Below, in pieces: positions 1-5,884 of a DNA stretch of 6,006 nt. Location: contig JAOBWK010000089.1 in the NCBI GenBank assembly GCA_025463305.1, forward strand, positions 1 to 6,006, in the 5' to 3' direction. The notes beneath the pieces are model-generated. The model saw only the letters and a program-made list of their open reading frames with translations, was not told the origin of the DNA and did not search any database. The stretch comes from Ilumatobacteraceae bacterium. Its GTDB lineage: Bacteria; Actinomycetota; Acidimicrobiia; Acidimicrobiales; Ilumatobacteraceae. Each line of letters opens with the position of its first letter. Positions within the stretch are counted from its first letter, which is position 1. A program made the position numbers and the translations under genes.

Positions 1-1181
1 AGCTTGCCGACGAGGTTGTCGTAGTACTGGCTGATCTCGTCGCCGGCCTCGTAGCCGCCGTCGAAGCGCACGCCGAAGCCGTCGGGCACGGTGAGCTTGG
101 TGATCTTGCCGGGGCTCGGCAGGAACTTGCCGCCGGCCGGGTTCTCGGCGTTGATCCGGATCTCGATGCTGTGGCCGGAGCGACGAGCCGCGACCTGCTC
201 CTGCGTCATCGGCAGCGGCTCGCCGCTGGCGACGCGGATCTGCCACTCGACCAGATCGATCCTGGTGATCTCCTCGGACACGGGGTGCTCGACCTGGAGG
301 CGGGTGTTCATCTCGAGGAAGAAGAACTCGCCGTCCTGGTAGATGAACTCGACGGTGCCGGCGTTGTAGTAGCCGACGGCCTTGGCGACCTTGATCGCGG
401 CCTGGCCCATGGCCTCTTCGACGCCGTCGGGCAGTGCGGTGGCGGGTGCCTCTTCGACGAGCTTCTGGTGGCGACGCTGGGCCGAGCAGTCGCGGGTGCT
501 GACCCACACGACGTTGCCCTGCTGGTCGCCGACGAGCTGGACCTCGATGTGGCGCGGCCAGGTGAGGTAGCGCTCGACGTAGACCTCGTCGCGGCCGAAG
601 TAGGCCTTGGCCTCACGCTGCGCGCTGTCCATCGCGTCCTGCACCTCGGCGGCCGACTGGACCACCTTCATGCCGCGGCCACCGCCGCCGAACGCAGCCT
701 TGATCGCGACCGGCCAGCCGTTGCTGTTGCCGAACTCCATGATGTCGGCCGAGCTCTTCGCGAACTCGGTGGTGCCGGGAACGATCGGTGCGCCGCCCTC
801 GAGCGCGGCCTTGCGGCTGCTGACCTTGTCGCCCATGACATCGACCGCGGACGCCGGCGGTCCGATGAAGGCGACGCCGATCTCGGTGATGGCCCGGATG
901 AAGTCGGGGTTCTCGCTGAAGAAGCCGTAGCCGGGGTGCACGCCGTCCGCGCCGCTCAGCTTGATCGCATCGAGGATCGCCTCGGTGTTGAGGTAGCTCT
1001 CGGCTGCGGTCTGGCCACCGAGCGCGAACGCCTCGTCGGCGAGGCGGACGTGGAGCGCGTTGCGGTCGAGCTCCGAGTACACCGCCACCGTGGCGATACC
1101 CAGCTCTCGGGCAGCCCGGATGACTCGGACGGCGATCTCTCCACGGTTGGCGATCAGGATCTTCTTCAGCACGCCGCCCAT
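1..1181 (-). CDS. accC: Biotin carboxylase subunit of an acyl-CoA (acetyl-/propionyl-CoA) carboxylase, 3' end beyond window
   Basis: ATP-dependent carboxylation of biotin on a carrier protein, first half-reaction of acyl-CoA carboxylases (malonyl- or methylmalonyl-CoA supply), cytoplasmic. I translated 393 codons from the ATG at 1181-1179; the frame stays open to the left edge. Seen: N-terminal ILIANRGEIAVRVIRAA (8-24); HPGYGFFSEN (82-91); ATP-grasp glycine loop GGGGRGMK (165-172); RHIEVQ (210-215); RDCSAQRRHQK (230-240); EMNTRLQVEHP (290-300); RINAENP (342-348). Residues matching E. coli AccC catalytic and ATP-binding positions are present: K119, K161, E203, H211, K240, E278, E290, N292, R294, E298, R342. 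The family norm is about 450 residues for a free subunit and about 600 or more if a biotin carrier domain is fused; truncation hides which applies. The start has no convincing Shine-Dalgarno; a GTG three codons in is an alternative. It follows the TetR gene by 54 bases in the same direction. Acyl-CoA substrate cannot be told from this subunit. Confidence 0.93.
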   Translation of the reverse strand, partial: MGGVLKKILIANRGEIAVRVIRAARELGIATVAVYSELDRNALHVRLADEAFALGGQTAAESYLNTEAILDAIKLSGADGVHPGYGFFSENPDFIRAITEIGVAFIGPPASAVDVMGDKVSSRKAALEGGAPIVPGTTEFAKSSADIMEFGNSNGWPVAIKAAFGGGGRGMKVVQSAAEVQDAMDSAQREAKAYFGRDEVYVERYLTWPRHIEVQLVGDQQGNVVWVSTRDCSAQRRHQKLVEEAPATALPDGVEEAMGQAAIKVAKAVGYYNAGTVEFIYQDGEFFFLEMNTRLQVEHPVSEEITRIDLVEWQIRVASGEPLPMTQEQVAARRSGHSIEIRINAENPAGGKFLPSPGKITKLTVPDGFGVRFDGGYEAGDEISQYYDNLVGK

Positions 1182-1235
1182 GATGGCCGGTGCGGGCCCG
1201 ATGAAGCCAACTATCCGTGCTGATCCCGCGTGCGC

Positions 1236-1853
1236 TCAGCCGATCGTGCTCGCCCGCCAGCACGCTTCGGCCACGAGGTCGAGGGTGTGCTGGTCGACGG
1301 GCGCCGACCCCGGAACCATCCCGGCGGCCAGGCGCACCGCCGGGCCGATGCCGAGGTCGTACAGGATCTCCAGATCCAGCGGCGCCATCAGGGCCATCAT
1401 GTCCGGCGCCGCGACCTCGGCCATGAGCGGGTCGCCGTCGAGATCCATCGCCAGCTCGTGGGCACGTCGCGCGTACGGCGAGCTGTCGATCTGGACGACG
1501 AACCGCGCCCGTGCCGGGTCGGCGGCGTGGAAGTGGTGGATCGCCATCCAGATCTGCAGGAAGCGATCGTGCGGGGTCGCAGACGGGTCGATCCGCCCCT
1601 GCAGCGCCACGGCCATCTCGTGCTTGACCTCCATGTACGCGGCGTAGAGCAGTTGCTCCTTCGACGCGTAGTGGACGTAGGCCGTTCCCGTTGCCACACC
1701 GGCCCGCTTGGCGACGGCGCTCATCGACGTTCCGTGCAGGCCGTGCTCGGCCACGAGCTCGCGCAGTGCGTGGCGCACAGCGGCCGCGCGATCGAAGCGC
1801 GAGGCAGGCCCGGTCGGAGTAGACGCGGTCGGAGCAGACGCGGTCGAGGTCAT
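1236..1853 (-). CDS. TetR/AcrR-family transcriptional regulator
   Basis: A 205-residue protein, normal for TetR regulators, which bind a palindromic operator as dimers and release it on binding a small ligand. The N-terminal helix-turn-helix is clear: after RFDRAAAVRHALRELVAEHG (19-38) comes TSMSAVAKRAGVATGTAYVHY (42-62), with the typical G-T-x-Y-x-H-Y-x-S-K-E turn and recognition helix. The remaining two thirds is the helical ligand-binding half, variable in this family, so the ligand cannot be named. The start ATG (1853-1851) overlaps the SDR stop TGA (1852-1850) as ATGA, so translation is likely coupled. The first 18 residues are a Ser/Thr/Ala/Pro-rich tail partly made by a 15-base tandem repeat. 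Inference: it autoregulates the SDR-tetR(-carboxylase) operon through the near-palindrome at 2821-2834. Confidence 0.9.
   Translation of the reverse strand: MTSTASAPTASTPTGPASRFDRAAAVRHALRELVAEHGLHGTSMSAVAKRAGVATGTAYVHYASKEQLLYAAYMEVKHEMAVALQGRIDPSATPHDRFLQIWMAIHHFHAADPARARFVVQIDSSPYARRAHELAMDLDGDPLMAEVAAPDMMALMAPLDLEILYDLGIGPAVRLAAGMVPGSAPVDQHTLDLVAEACWRASTIG
1811..1840. repeat. Tandem 15-base direct repeat, two copies, inside the tetR 5' end
   Basis: On the plus strand, cggtcggagtagacg (1811-1825) is followed directly by cggtcggagcagacg (1826-1840), with one mismatch, and a third partial copy begins (cggtcgag). On the coding strand it gives the Ala/Ser/Pro/Thr-rich stretch at residues 5-14 of the TetR protein. 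The unit is a multiple of three, so copy-number change keeps the frame. It lies outside the DNA-binding domain and probably reflects replication slippage in a disordered tail. Confidence 0.75.
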
Positions 1854-2797
1854 CTGCTCACTGTGTCACCCGCGGCCGCCGGGTCGATGGCAATGCCGGT
1901 CGACCGGGCGGACAGGTCCCAGAGCGTGGCGATCGCCCTCGCCATCCCGATCCGGCGCAGCACCGGCCGGCGAACCGCGGCGCCGTTGTTGACGAAGCGA
2001 GGTGCGTAGAACTGGCCGCCGCGCGCCTCGGGGTCGGTGGCCGCGCGGATCTGCGGCATCGCGCCCCGCGCGGCGGACATTCCGGTGAGGTGGGTGAGCC
2101 GCTCGGCCATCCGCCCGGAGAACCCGGCGCCGCCCTCGGCGACGGTGTGGGCCTGCAGCCCCGTGTCGGACAGGCCTGGGTGCGCGAGCAGGCTCGCGGT
2201 TGCCAGGCCCGCGGCGTCGAACCGCTGCTGGAGGCCGATCGCGAAGTGGTAGTTCGCCAGCTTCGACTGCCCGTACGCCTTCCACGGCGAGTACTTCCCG
2301 CTGAGGTTCGGGTTCTGCGGATCGATGGCCCGGCCCATGTGGTGCGCGGTGCTGGTGACGGTGACCACGCGCCCAGCGTCGGCGTGCAGGATCGCGGGCA
2401 TCAGCCGGCCGGTGAGGGCCCAGTGGCCGAAGTGGTTGACGCCGAGCTGCATCTCGAACCCGTCCACCGTCGTCCGCTCGGGCAACGCCATCAGGCCGGC
2501 GTTGTTGACGAGGAGGTCGATCCGGTCGTGGTCGGCCAGCACGGCCGCCGCGGCGGTGGCCACGGACTCGAGCGAGCCGAGATCGAGCTCGACGATCGCC
2601 AGCGATGCGGTCGGGTGCTCGGCGCGGATGATGGCCTCGGCCGCTCCGGCCTTGGCCTGATCGCGTGCGGCGATGACGACGTGCGCGCCGGCGCCGGCGA
2701 GCGCCTTCGCGGTCTCCAGGCCGAGCCCGCCGTTGGCGCCGGTGACGACGGCCACCCGGCCGGTGAGATCGGGGATGTCGGACAGTTGGTAGGCCAC
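1850..2797 (-). CDS. Short-chain dehydrogenase/reductase, retinol dehydrogenase-like, NADP-type
   Basis: Classical Rossmann-fold SDR oxidoreductase acting on an alcohol/carbonyl substrate that cannot be identified here. 315 residues, the length usual for the retinol dehydrogenase/WW-oxidoreductase/protochlorophyllide reductase-like group. Seen: GRVAVVTGANGGLG (13-26; glycine motif TGxxxGxG), AARD after the second strand (43-46; Arg45 suggests NADP(H)), LDL (71-73), NNAG (98-101), NHFGH (121-125), catalytic Ser149 in VTSTAH, YGQSK (Tyr175, Lys179), and HPG (206-208). The Asn-Ser-Tyr-Lys tetrad is thus complete. Start is GTG (2797-2795), preceded by GAGGAG with 6 bases between, the best Shine-Dalgarno in the window. 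It is the first gene of a leftward operon, overlapping the downstream tetR by 4 bases; SDRs in such pairs are often targets of the adjacent TetR. Family certain; substrate unknown. Confidence 0.92.
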   Translation of the reverse strand: MAYQLSDIPDLTGRVAVVTGANGGLGLETAKALAGAGAHVVIAARDQAKAGAAEAIIRAEHPTASLAIVELDLGSLESVATAAAAVLADHDRIDLLVNNAGLMALPERTTVDGFEMQLGVNHFGHWALTGRLMPAILHADAGRVVTVTSTAHHMGRAIDPQNPNLSGKYSPWKAYGQSKLANYHFAIGLQQRFDAAGLATASLLAHPGLSDTGLQAHTVAEGGAGFSGRMAERLTHLTGMSAARGAMPQIRAATDPEARGGQFYAPRFVNNGAAVRRPVLRRIGMARAIATLWDLSARSTGIAIDPAAAGDTVSR

Positions 2798-2803
2798 GGG
2801 GCT

Positions 2804-2809
2804 CTCCTC
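2804..2809 (-). promoter_or_regulatory. Shine-Dalgarno of the SDR gene
   Basis: The minus strand reads GAGGAG at 2809-2804, six bases before the GTG start codon at 2797. This fixes the GTG start and contrasts with the other genes of the window, none of which shows a comparable site. Confidence 0.75.
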
Positions 2810-2820
2810 GCAAGAGTGAA

Positions 2821-2834
2821 TGAATGATCGTTCA
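2821..2834. promoter_or_regulatory. Candidate TetR operator in the divergent SDR/birA promoter region
   Basis: TGAATGATCGTTCA is an inverted repeat centred between 2827 and 2828: TGAA pairs with TTCA and the centre is GATC, with a single mismatched pair (positions 5 and 10). A third TGAA lies just upstream at 2817-2820. Size, symmetry and AT-richer content in a GC-rich background fit a TetR-family site. It lies 23 bases before the SDR start codon on one side and 37 bases before the probable birA start on the other. On the minus strand TATGGT (2842-2837) resembles a -10 box, which would place the SDR transcription start inside the palindrome, an ideal position for repression; no good -35 is seen. 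Binding by the encoded TetR is inferred from position. Confidence 0.55.
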
Positions 2835-2858
2835 GTACCATAGCAAGCCGCCGGGCCG

Positions 2859-2864
2859 TACCCT
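2859..2864 (+). promoter_or_regulatory. birA: Putative -10 element for a leaderless birA transcript
   Basis: TACCCT fits the actinobacterial -10 pattern TANNNT and ends 7 bases before the GTG at 2872, so transcription would start at or very near the start codon. No Shine-Dalgarno precedes that GTG and no clear -35 is seen. The hexamer is degenerate, and support comes mainly from the equivalent arrangement before the LCP gene. Confidence 0.4.
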
Positions 2865-2871
2865 CGCCGTC

Positions 2872-3558
2872 GTGGCAGATCGTTGGCAGGTGAGGTGGGT
2901 GGACGAGACGGGCTCGACGAACGCCGACCTCGTCGGCATCGGGACCGCGGGTGCGCCCGATCGGTCGGTCCTCGCTGCGCGGCACCAGACCGCCGGTCGC
3001 GGCCGGCTCGACCGGCGTTGGGAGACGCCAGCGGGCGCCAACCTGCTCGTCAGCCTGTTGCTGCGCGATGTCCCGCCCCATCCGCACGAGATCACCCAGC
3101 GGGTCGCGCTCGCGGCGGTCGATGCCTGCCGGATGGCCGCCGGCGTGACGCCGTCACTGAAGTGGCCGAACGACCTCCTCGTCGACGGCCGCAAGCTGGC
3201 GGGCATCCTCGCCCAGGCCGGGTCATCGGCGGCTGGTCCCTTCGTGGTGGTCGGCGTCGGGCTCAACGTCGGCTGGGCGCCCGACGGCGCAGCACGTCTC
3301 GGCGACGGCGTGAGCCCGGCCGAGGTGCTCGACGCGTTGTTGGTCGCCTATGACGCGCTGCCTGCCGACATCGCGGCGCGCTACCAGGCGGAGCTGGCCA
3401 CGATCGGCCAGCAGGTTCGCGTCGAGCTGCCCGGCGAGCGGTTCCTCGACGGGCGAGCGATCGGGGTCGAGGCCGACGGGCGCCTGCTGGTGCTCGACGA
3501 CTGTGCGATCACGCACCGCATCGACACCGGCGACGTCGTGCACCTCCGTCGCGTCTGA
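2872..3558 (+). CDS. birA: Biotin--[acetyl-CoA-carboxylase] ligase, monofunctional (class I)
   Basis: Activates biotin with ATP to biotinyl-5'-AMP and transfers it to a lysine of the biotin carrier protein of carboxylases. Numbering from GTG 2872 (228 residues): GSTN (14-17); QTAGRGR (39-45), the adenylate-binding loop; GANLLVSLLLR (55-65); LKWPNDLLVDGRKLAGIL (96-113), with Lys108 equivalent to the biotinyl-AMP-contacting lysine of E. coli BirA; VVGVGLNVG (126-134). The C-terminal 50 or so residues resemble the small beta-barrel BirA C-terminal domain. There is no N-terminal helix-turn-helix, so unlike E. coli BirA it should not repress transcription. The frame extends up to an ATG at 2824, but that codon lies inside the candidate operator and adds 16 residues unlike the family; GTG 2872 begins right at the conserved region. 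Divergent from the operon carrying a biotin carboxylase, its likely beneficiary. Confidence 0.93.
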   Translation: MADRWQVRWVDETGSTNADLVGIGTAGAPDRSVLAARHQTAGRGRLDRRWETPAGANLLVSLLLRDVPPHPHEITQRVALAAVDACRMAAGVTPSLKWPNDLLVDGRKLAGILAQAGSSAAGPFVVVGVGLNVGWAPDGAARLGDGVSPAEVLDALLVAYDALPADIAARYQAELATIGQQVRVELPGERFLDGRAIGVEADGRLLVLDDCAITHRIDTGDVVHLRRV

Positions 3559-3570
3559 CCTGGTCGGCGA

Positions 3571-3584
3571 CCGGGGTGCCCCGG
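3571..3584. other. Short GC inverted repeat after birA
   Basis: CCGGGG, TG, CCCCGG forms a perfect inverted repeat beginning 12 bases after the birA stop. It could fold as a small hairpin, but the two-base centre forces a shorter stem, and there is no T-run after it, so it is not a classical intrinsic terminator. It may be chance in GC-rich DNA. It includes the upstream GTG (3576) of the LCP reading frame. Confidence 0.25.
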
Positions 3585-3603
3585 GACGGAGGCGGGCGAC
3601 CAC

Positions 3604-3609
3604 TACCGT
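3604..3609 (+). promoter_or_regulatory. Putative -10 element for a leaderless LCP transcript
   Basis: TACCGT, again TANNNT type, ends 8 bases before the GTG at 3618, matching the spacing found upstream of birA. No ribosome binding site lies in the usual window before this GTG. If real, the LCP gene has its own promoter rather than depending on birA read-through. Confidence 0.4.
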
Positions 3610-3617
3610 CGCGGATC

Positions 3618-4703
3618 GTGCAGATCGAGCCCTCCGCCATCGAACCGGATCCGGCCGGTGAGGTGGTGCGTCCGTCCGGGCTCGCCCGCGACCAGGGCGA
3701 GCCGGGTCGTCGGCGTCGCCGTCCCCAGCGCGGGCTGTCGTTCCTGGTGCTTGCCGTGGTCATCGCCGCGGCCGGTGCCGCCGGCGTGATCCGCACCGCG
3801 AACCAGCAGGTCGCCCGGATCGCGAGGGTCGACGGCCTGGCCGGCGTGCTCAGCCCGTCCAACCCCAACGTCGAGAACTTCCTCCTGGTGGGCTCCGACA
3901 GCCGGGCCGGCGAGGATCCCACCGATCCCGACTTCGGCGCGATCGGCACCGACACCACGGTCACCGGCAACCGCAGCGACACGATCATGGTGCTCCGCCG
4001 CGACCTGCACGGTGGCCCGGCCTCGCTGCTGTCGCTGCCGCGCGACCTCTGGGTCGACATCCCCGGGCACACCAAGAAGAACCGGATCAACTCCGCCTAC
4101 CAGGACGGACCGGCCGTACTGATCCAGACCGTGCAGGGCCTCGGCATCCCGATCCAGCACTACGTCGAGATCAACTTCCAGGGCTTCAAGGCACTCGTCG
4201 ATGCGATCGGCGGGGTGCGGGTGTGCGCCTACACGCCGATCCGCGACACCCACACCGGGCTGTACGTCGCCCAGCCCGGATGCCACATCCTCGACGGCGT
4301 GCAGGGCTTGGCCTACGCGCGCAGCCGCCACTTCGAGACGTACGACCAGGCCACCGACACCTGGACCGAGGACCCGACGTCGGACCTCGGGCGGATCAAG
4401 CGTCAGCAGCAGTTCATCAACACCGCGCTGCAGGGTGCGATCGCCAAGGTGAAGGGTGATCCGTTGAAGGCCGGCGACGTGCTGGTGTCCAGCACCGGTG
4501 CACTCAAGATCGACTCCGGGCTCGATGTGCTCGGCGCGGCAGGGGCGCTGCGCGACGCGGTCGGCAGCGGTGTGGCACCGTTCTCACCGCCGGTCGTCGG
4601 CAAGAAGATCAACGGCAACGCGGTGCTGCTGTTCGGCGACGGCGCCCAGGCGTACATCGACTACTTCGCGGGCGTGAGCAGCACGCCACCGACTCCCGCC
4701 TAG
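3618..4703 (+). CDS. LytR-CpsA-Psr (LCP) family cell-wall glycopolymer ligase
   Basis: LCP proteins are membrane-anchored phosphotransferases that move lipid-linked glycopolymers onto peptidoglycan outside the membrane; many are annotated as LytR transcription attenuators. Numbering from GTG 3618 (361 residues): cytoplasmic tail with a basic run RRRRRPQR (31-38), one membrane helix GLSFLVLAVVIAAAGAAGVI (39-58), so type II topology. LCP domain: ENFLLVGSDSR (86-96), NRSDT (118-122), LLSLPRDLWVDIPG (137-150), NRINSAY (155-161), ALVDAIGGV (192-200), LDGVQGLAYARSRH (225-238), DLGRIKRQQQF (256-266). The conserved Arg and Asp residues expected to bind the pyrophosphate-Mg are present (Asp94, Arg96, Arg119, Asp121, Arg142, Arg156, Arg236). 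Cys203 and Cys222 may form a disulfide. No C-terminal LytR_C domain; the protein ends in a Pro/Ser/Thr tail. An upstream GTG at 3576 would add 14 residues. Next to dTDP-sugar genes, fitting a role in attaching their polymer. Confidence 0.9.
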   Translation: MQIEPSAIEPDPAGEVVRPSGLARDQGEPGRRRRRPQRGLSFLVLAVVIAAAGAAGVIRTANQQVARIARVDGLAGVLSPSNPNVENFLLVGSDSRAGEDPTDPDFGAIGTDTTVTGNRSDTIMVLRRDLHGGPASLLSLPRDLWVDIPGHTKKNRINSAYQDGPAVLIQTVQGLGIPIQHYVEINFQGFKALVDAIGGVRVCAYTPIRDTHTGLYVAQPGCHILDGVQGLAYARSRHFETYDQATDTWTEDPTSDLGRIKRQQQFINTALQGAIAKVKGDPLKAGDVLVSSTGALKIDSGLDVLGAAGALRDAVGSGVAPFSPPVVGKKINGNAVLLFGDGAQAYIDYFAGVSSTPPTPA

Positions 4704-4757
4704 TCTGTGCACCGTTTGGGCGAACCTCCCTCGCCGTGACCAGATTGTGATGTATTC

Positions 4758-5837
4758 ATGAAAGCCCTGATCCTTGCCGGTGGTGCTGGTACTCGTCTTC
4801 GTCCGATCACGCACACGTCGGCGAAGCAGTTGGTGCCGGTGGCGAACAAGCCGATCTTGTTCTATGGGATCGAGGCGATGGCTGCGGCGGGCATCACCGA
4901 GATCGGGATCATCGTCGGTGACACGCGTGCGGAGGTGATGTCGACGGTGGGTGACGGTTCGCAGTTCGGGGTGGCGGTGACGTACATCGCGCAGGATGCT
5001 CCGTTGGGGTTGGCGCATTGTGTGTTGATCGCTGAGGAGTTCTTGGGTGCGGACGATTTCGTGATGTATCTGGGTGACAACTTGTTGGAGCAGGATCTGG
5101 GTGCGTTCGTGTCGGCGTTCGAGTCGGCTCGGGCGGGTGCGGAGCCGCCGACGGCGCAGATCTTGTTGAAGCAGGTGCCGGATCCGCATCGGTTCGGGAT
5201 CGCGACGTTGGATGCGGACCACAACGTGGTGCATCTGGTGGAGAAGCCGGCGGATCCGCCGTCGGATCTGGCGTTGGTGGGTGTGTATCTGTTCGACAGG
5301 ACGATCCACACGGCGGTGGCGTCGATTGCGCCGTCACCGCGTGGTGAGTTGGAGATCACGGATGCGATCCAGTGGTTGATCGATCAGGGTTTCCGGGTGC
5401 GCACGGAGTTGTTGACGGGTTGGTGGATCGACACCGGGAAGTTGACCCCGTTGTTGGAGGCGAACCGGTTGTTGCTGGAGAAGATCGAGACTCGTTTGGA
5501 TGGTGATGTGGACGAGCTGTCGGTGATCGATGGTCGGGTGATCGTCGAGGCGGGTGCGGTGGTGATCAACTCGACGGTGCGTGGTCCGGTGGCGATCGGT
5601 GCGGGGGCGCGGATCGTGGACAGCTTCATCGGGCCGTTCTCGGCGATCGGTGAGGATTGTGTGGTGACCGGCTCTGAGGTGGAGCACTCGGTGATCATGG
5701 CGCGCTCGACGATCACGGACATCCCGCGGTTGGAGGACAGCTTGATCGGTCGTGATGCGGTGGTGGAGCGGACGCAGAAGCGTCCGCGGGCGGCGCGGTT
5801 GATGATCGGTGATCATTGCCAGATCGACGTGGAGTGA
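4758..5837 (+). CDS. rmlA: Glucose-1-phosphate thymidylyltransferase, long form
   Basis: Makes dTDP-glucose from dTTP and glucose-1-phosphate, the first step of dTDP-rhamnose and other dTDP-deoxysugar pathways; cytoplasmic. 359 residues, longer than the roughly 290 of E. coli RmlA and typical of the long, StrD-like group. Seen: nucleotide-binding signature LAGGAGTRLRPIT (6-18), AKQLVPVANKPILFYGIE (22-39), DGSQFG (66-71), YLGDN (104-108, metal-binding Asp107), VEKP (161-164), GELEITDAI (196-204), GWWIDTG (221-227). Residues about 255-355 carry imperfect hexapeptide repeats (VIVEAGAVV, GPVAIGAGARI, GPFSAIGEDCVV), a left-handed beta-helix tail absent from the short form. Start ATG 4758 has no Shine-Dalgarno and no convincing promoter; 54 bases separate it from the LCP gene. 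Codon use is unlike the genes before it: I count about 25 TTG among 34 leucines. Product could feed rhamnose or another dTDP-sugar; the adjacent rmlC-like gene favours rhamnose. Confidence 0.93.
   Translation: MKALILAGGAGTRLRPITHTSAKQLVPVANKPILFYGIEAMAAAGITEIGIIVGDTRAEVMSTVGDGSQFGVAVTYIAQDAPLGLAHCVLIAEEFLGADDFVMYLGDNLLEQDLGAFVSAFESARAGAEPPTAQILLKQVPDPHRFGIATLDADHNVVHLVEKPADPPSDLALVGVYLFDRTIHTAVASIAPSPRGELEITDAIQWLIDQGFRVRTELLTGWWIDTGKLTPLLEANRLLLEKIETRLDGDVDELSVIDGRVIVEAGAVVINSTVRGPVAIGAGARIVDSFIGPFSAIGEDCVVTGSEVEHSVIMARSTITDIPRLEDSLIGRDAVVERTQKRPRAARLMIGDHCQIDVE
5768..5787 (+). other. Perfect 8-bp GC hairpin inside the 3' end of rmlA
   Basis: GCGGACGC (5768-5775), loop AGAA (5776-5779), GCGTCCGC (5780-5787) are exactly complementary. 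The structure encodes part of the Glu-Arg-Thr-Gln-Lys-Arg-Pro stretch near residues 337-343, about 50 bases before the stop codon. No T-run follows. It may affect mRNA folding or stability between rmlA and rmlC, or be incidental. Confidence 0.4.
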
Positions 5838-5848
5838 GCGCGGGCCCG

Positions 5849-5884
5849 ATGTTGGACGAGACGATGATGGAGACGAGCAACTGA
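5849..5884 (+). CDS. Possible 11-codon mini-ORF coupled to rmlC
   Basis: ATG at 5849 opens a frame encoding MLDETMMETSN and stops at TGA 5882-5884, whose last base is the A of the rmlC ATG (TGATG overlap). It occupies most of the 46-base gap between rmlA and rmlC. No Shine-Dalgarno is evident in front of it. It could pass ribosomes on to rmlC, or could simply be an accidental frame; I see no homology. Reported with low confidence because such short frames arise easily by chance. Confidence 0.15.
   Translation: MLDETMMETSN

Noticed and set aside
171..1223. 350-codon open frame on the plus strand across the biotin carboxylase gene
   Set aside because: It is antisense to a gene whose minus-strand translation has an unbroken ATP-grasp motif set. 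The plus-strand product is a low-complexity Asp/Val/Ala/Leu/Arg-rich sequence, as expected from GC-rich antisense.
1182..1235. Promoter for the biotin carboxylase in the gap after tetR
   Set aside because: A GATAGT stretch on the minus strand resembles a -10 box, but there is no supporting -35 and the spacing to the ATG is unremarkable. An operon read-through from tetR explains the layout as well.
1866..2813. Long minus-strand frame overlapping the SDR gene in another frame
   Set aside because: Product is an Arg/Pro/Gly-rich sequence with no recognisable motif; the frame giving the complete SDR tetrad occupies the same bases.
2824..2871. ATG 2824 as the birA start
   Set aside because: The codon lies inside the candidate operator and would add 16 residues that do not resemble BirA N-termini. 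GTG 2872 begins directly before the conserved WxVxWVxETGSTN region and has a leaderless-type -10 box.
3576..3617. GTG 3576 as the LCP start
   Set aside because: It lies within a GC inverted repeat with no ribosome binding site or suitable promoter. The added 14 residues (Arg/Gly/Pro-rich) are not needed for the tail, membrane helix or LCP domain.
4719..4735. Inverted repeat GGCGA / TCGCC between the LCP gene and rmlA as a terminator
   Set aside because: The stem is only 5 bp with a 7-base loop and no T-run follows, so it does not meet the standard for an intrinsic terminator.
4584..5309. 241-codon minus-strand frame antisense to rmlA and the LCP 3' end
   Set aside because: Arg/His/Gln-rich composition is the mirror of rmlA's codon bias, it crosses two real genes, and no domain is recognisable.
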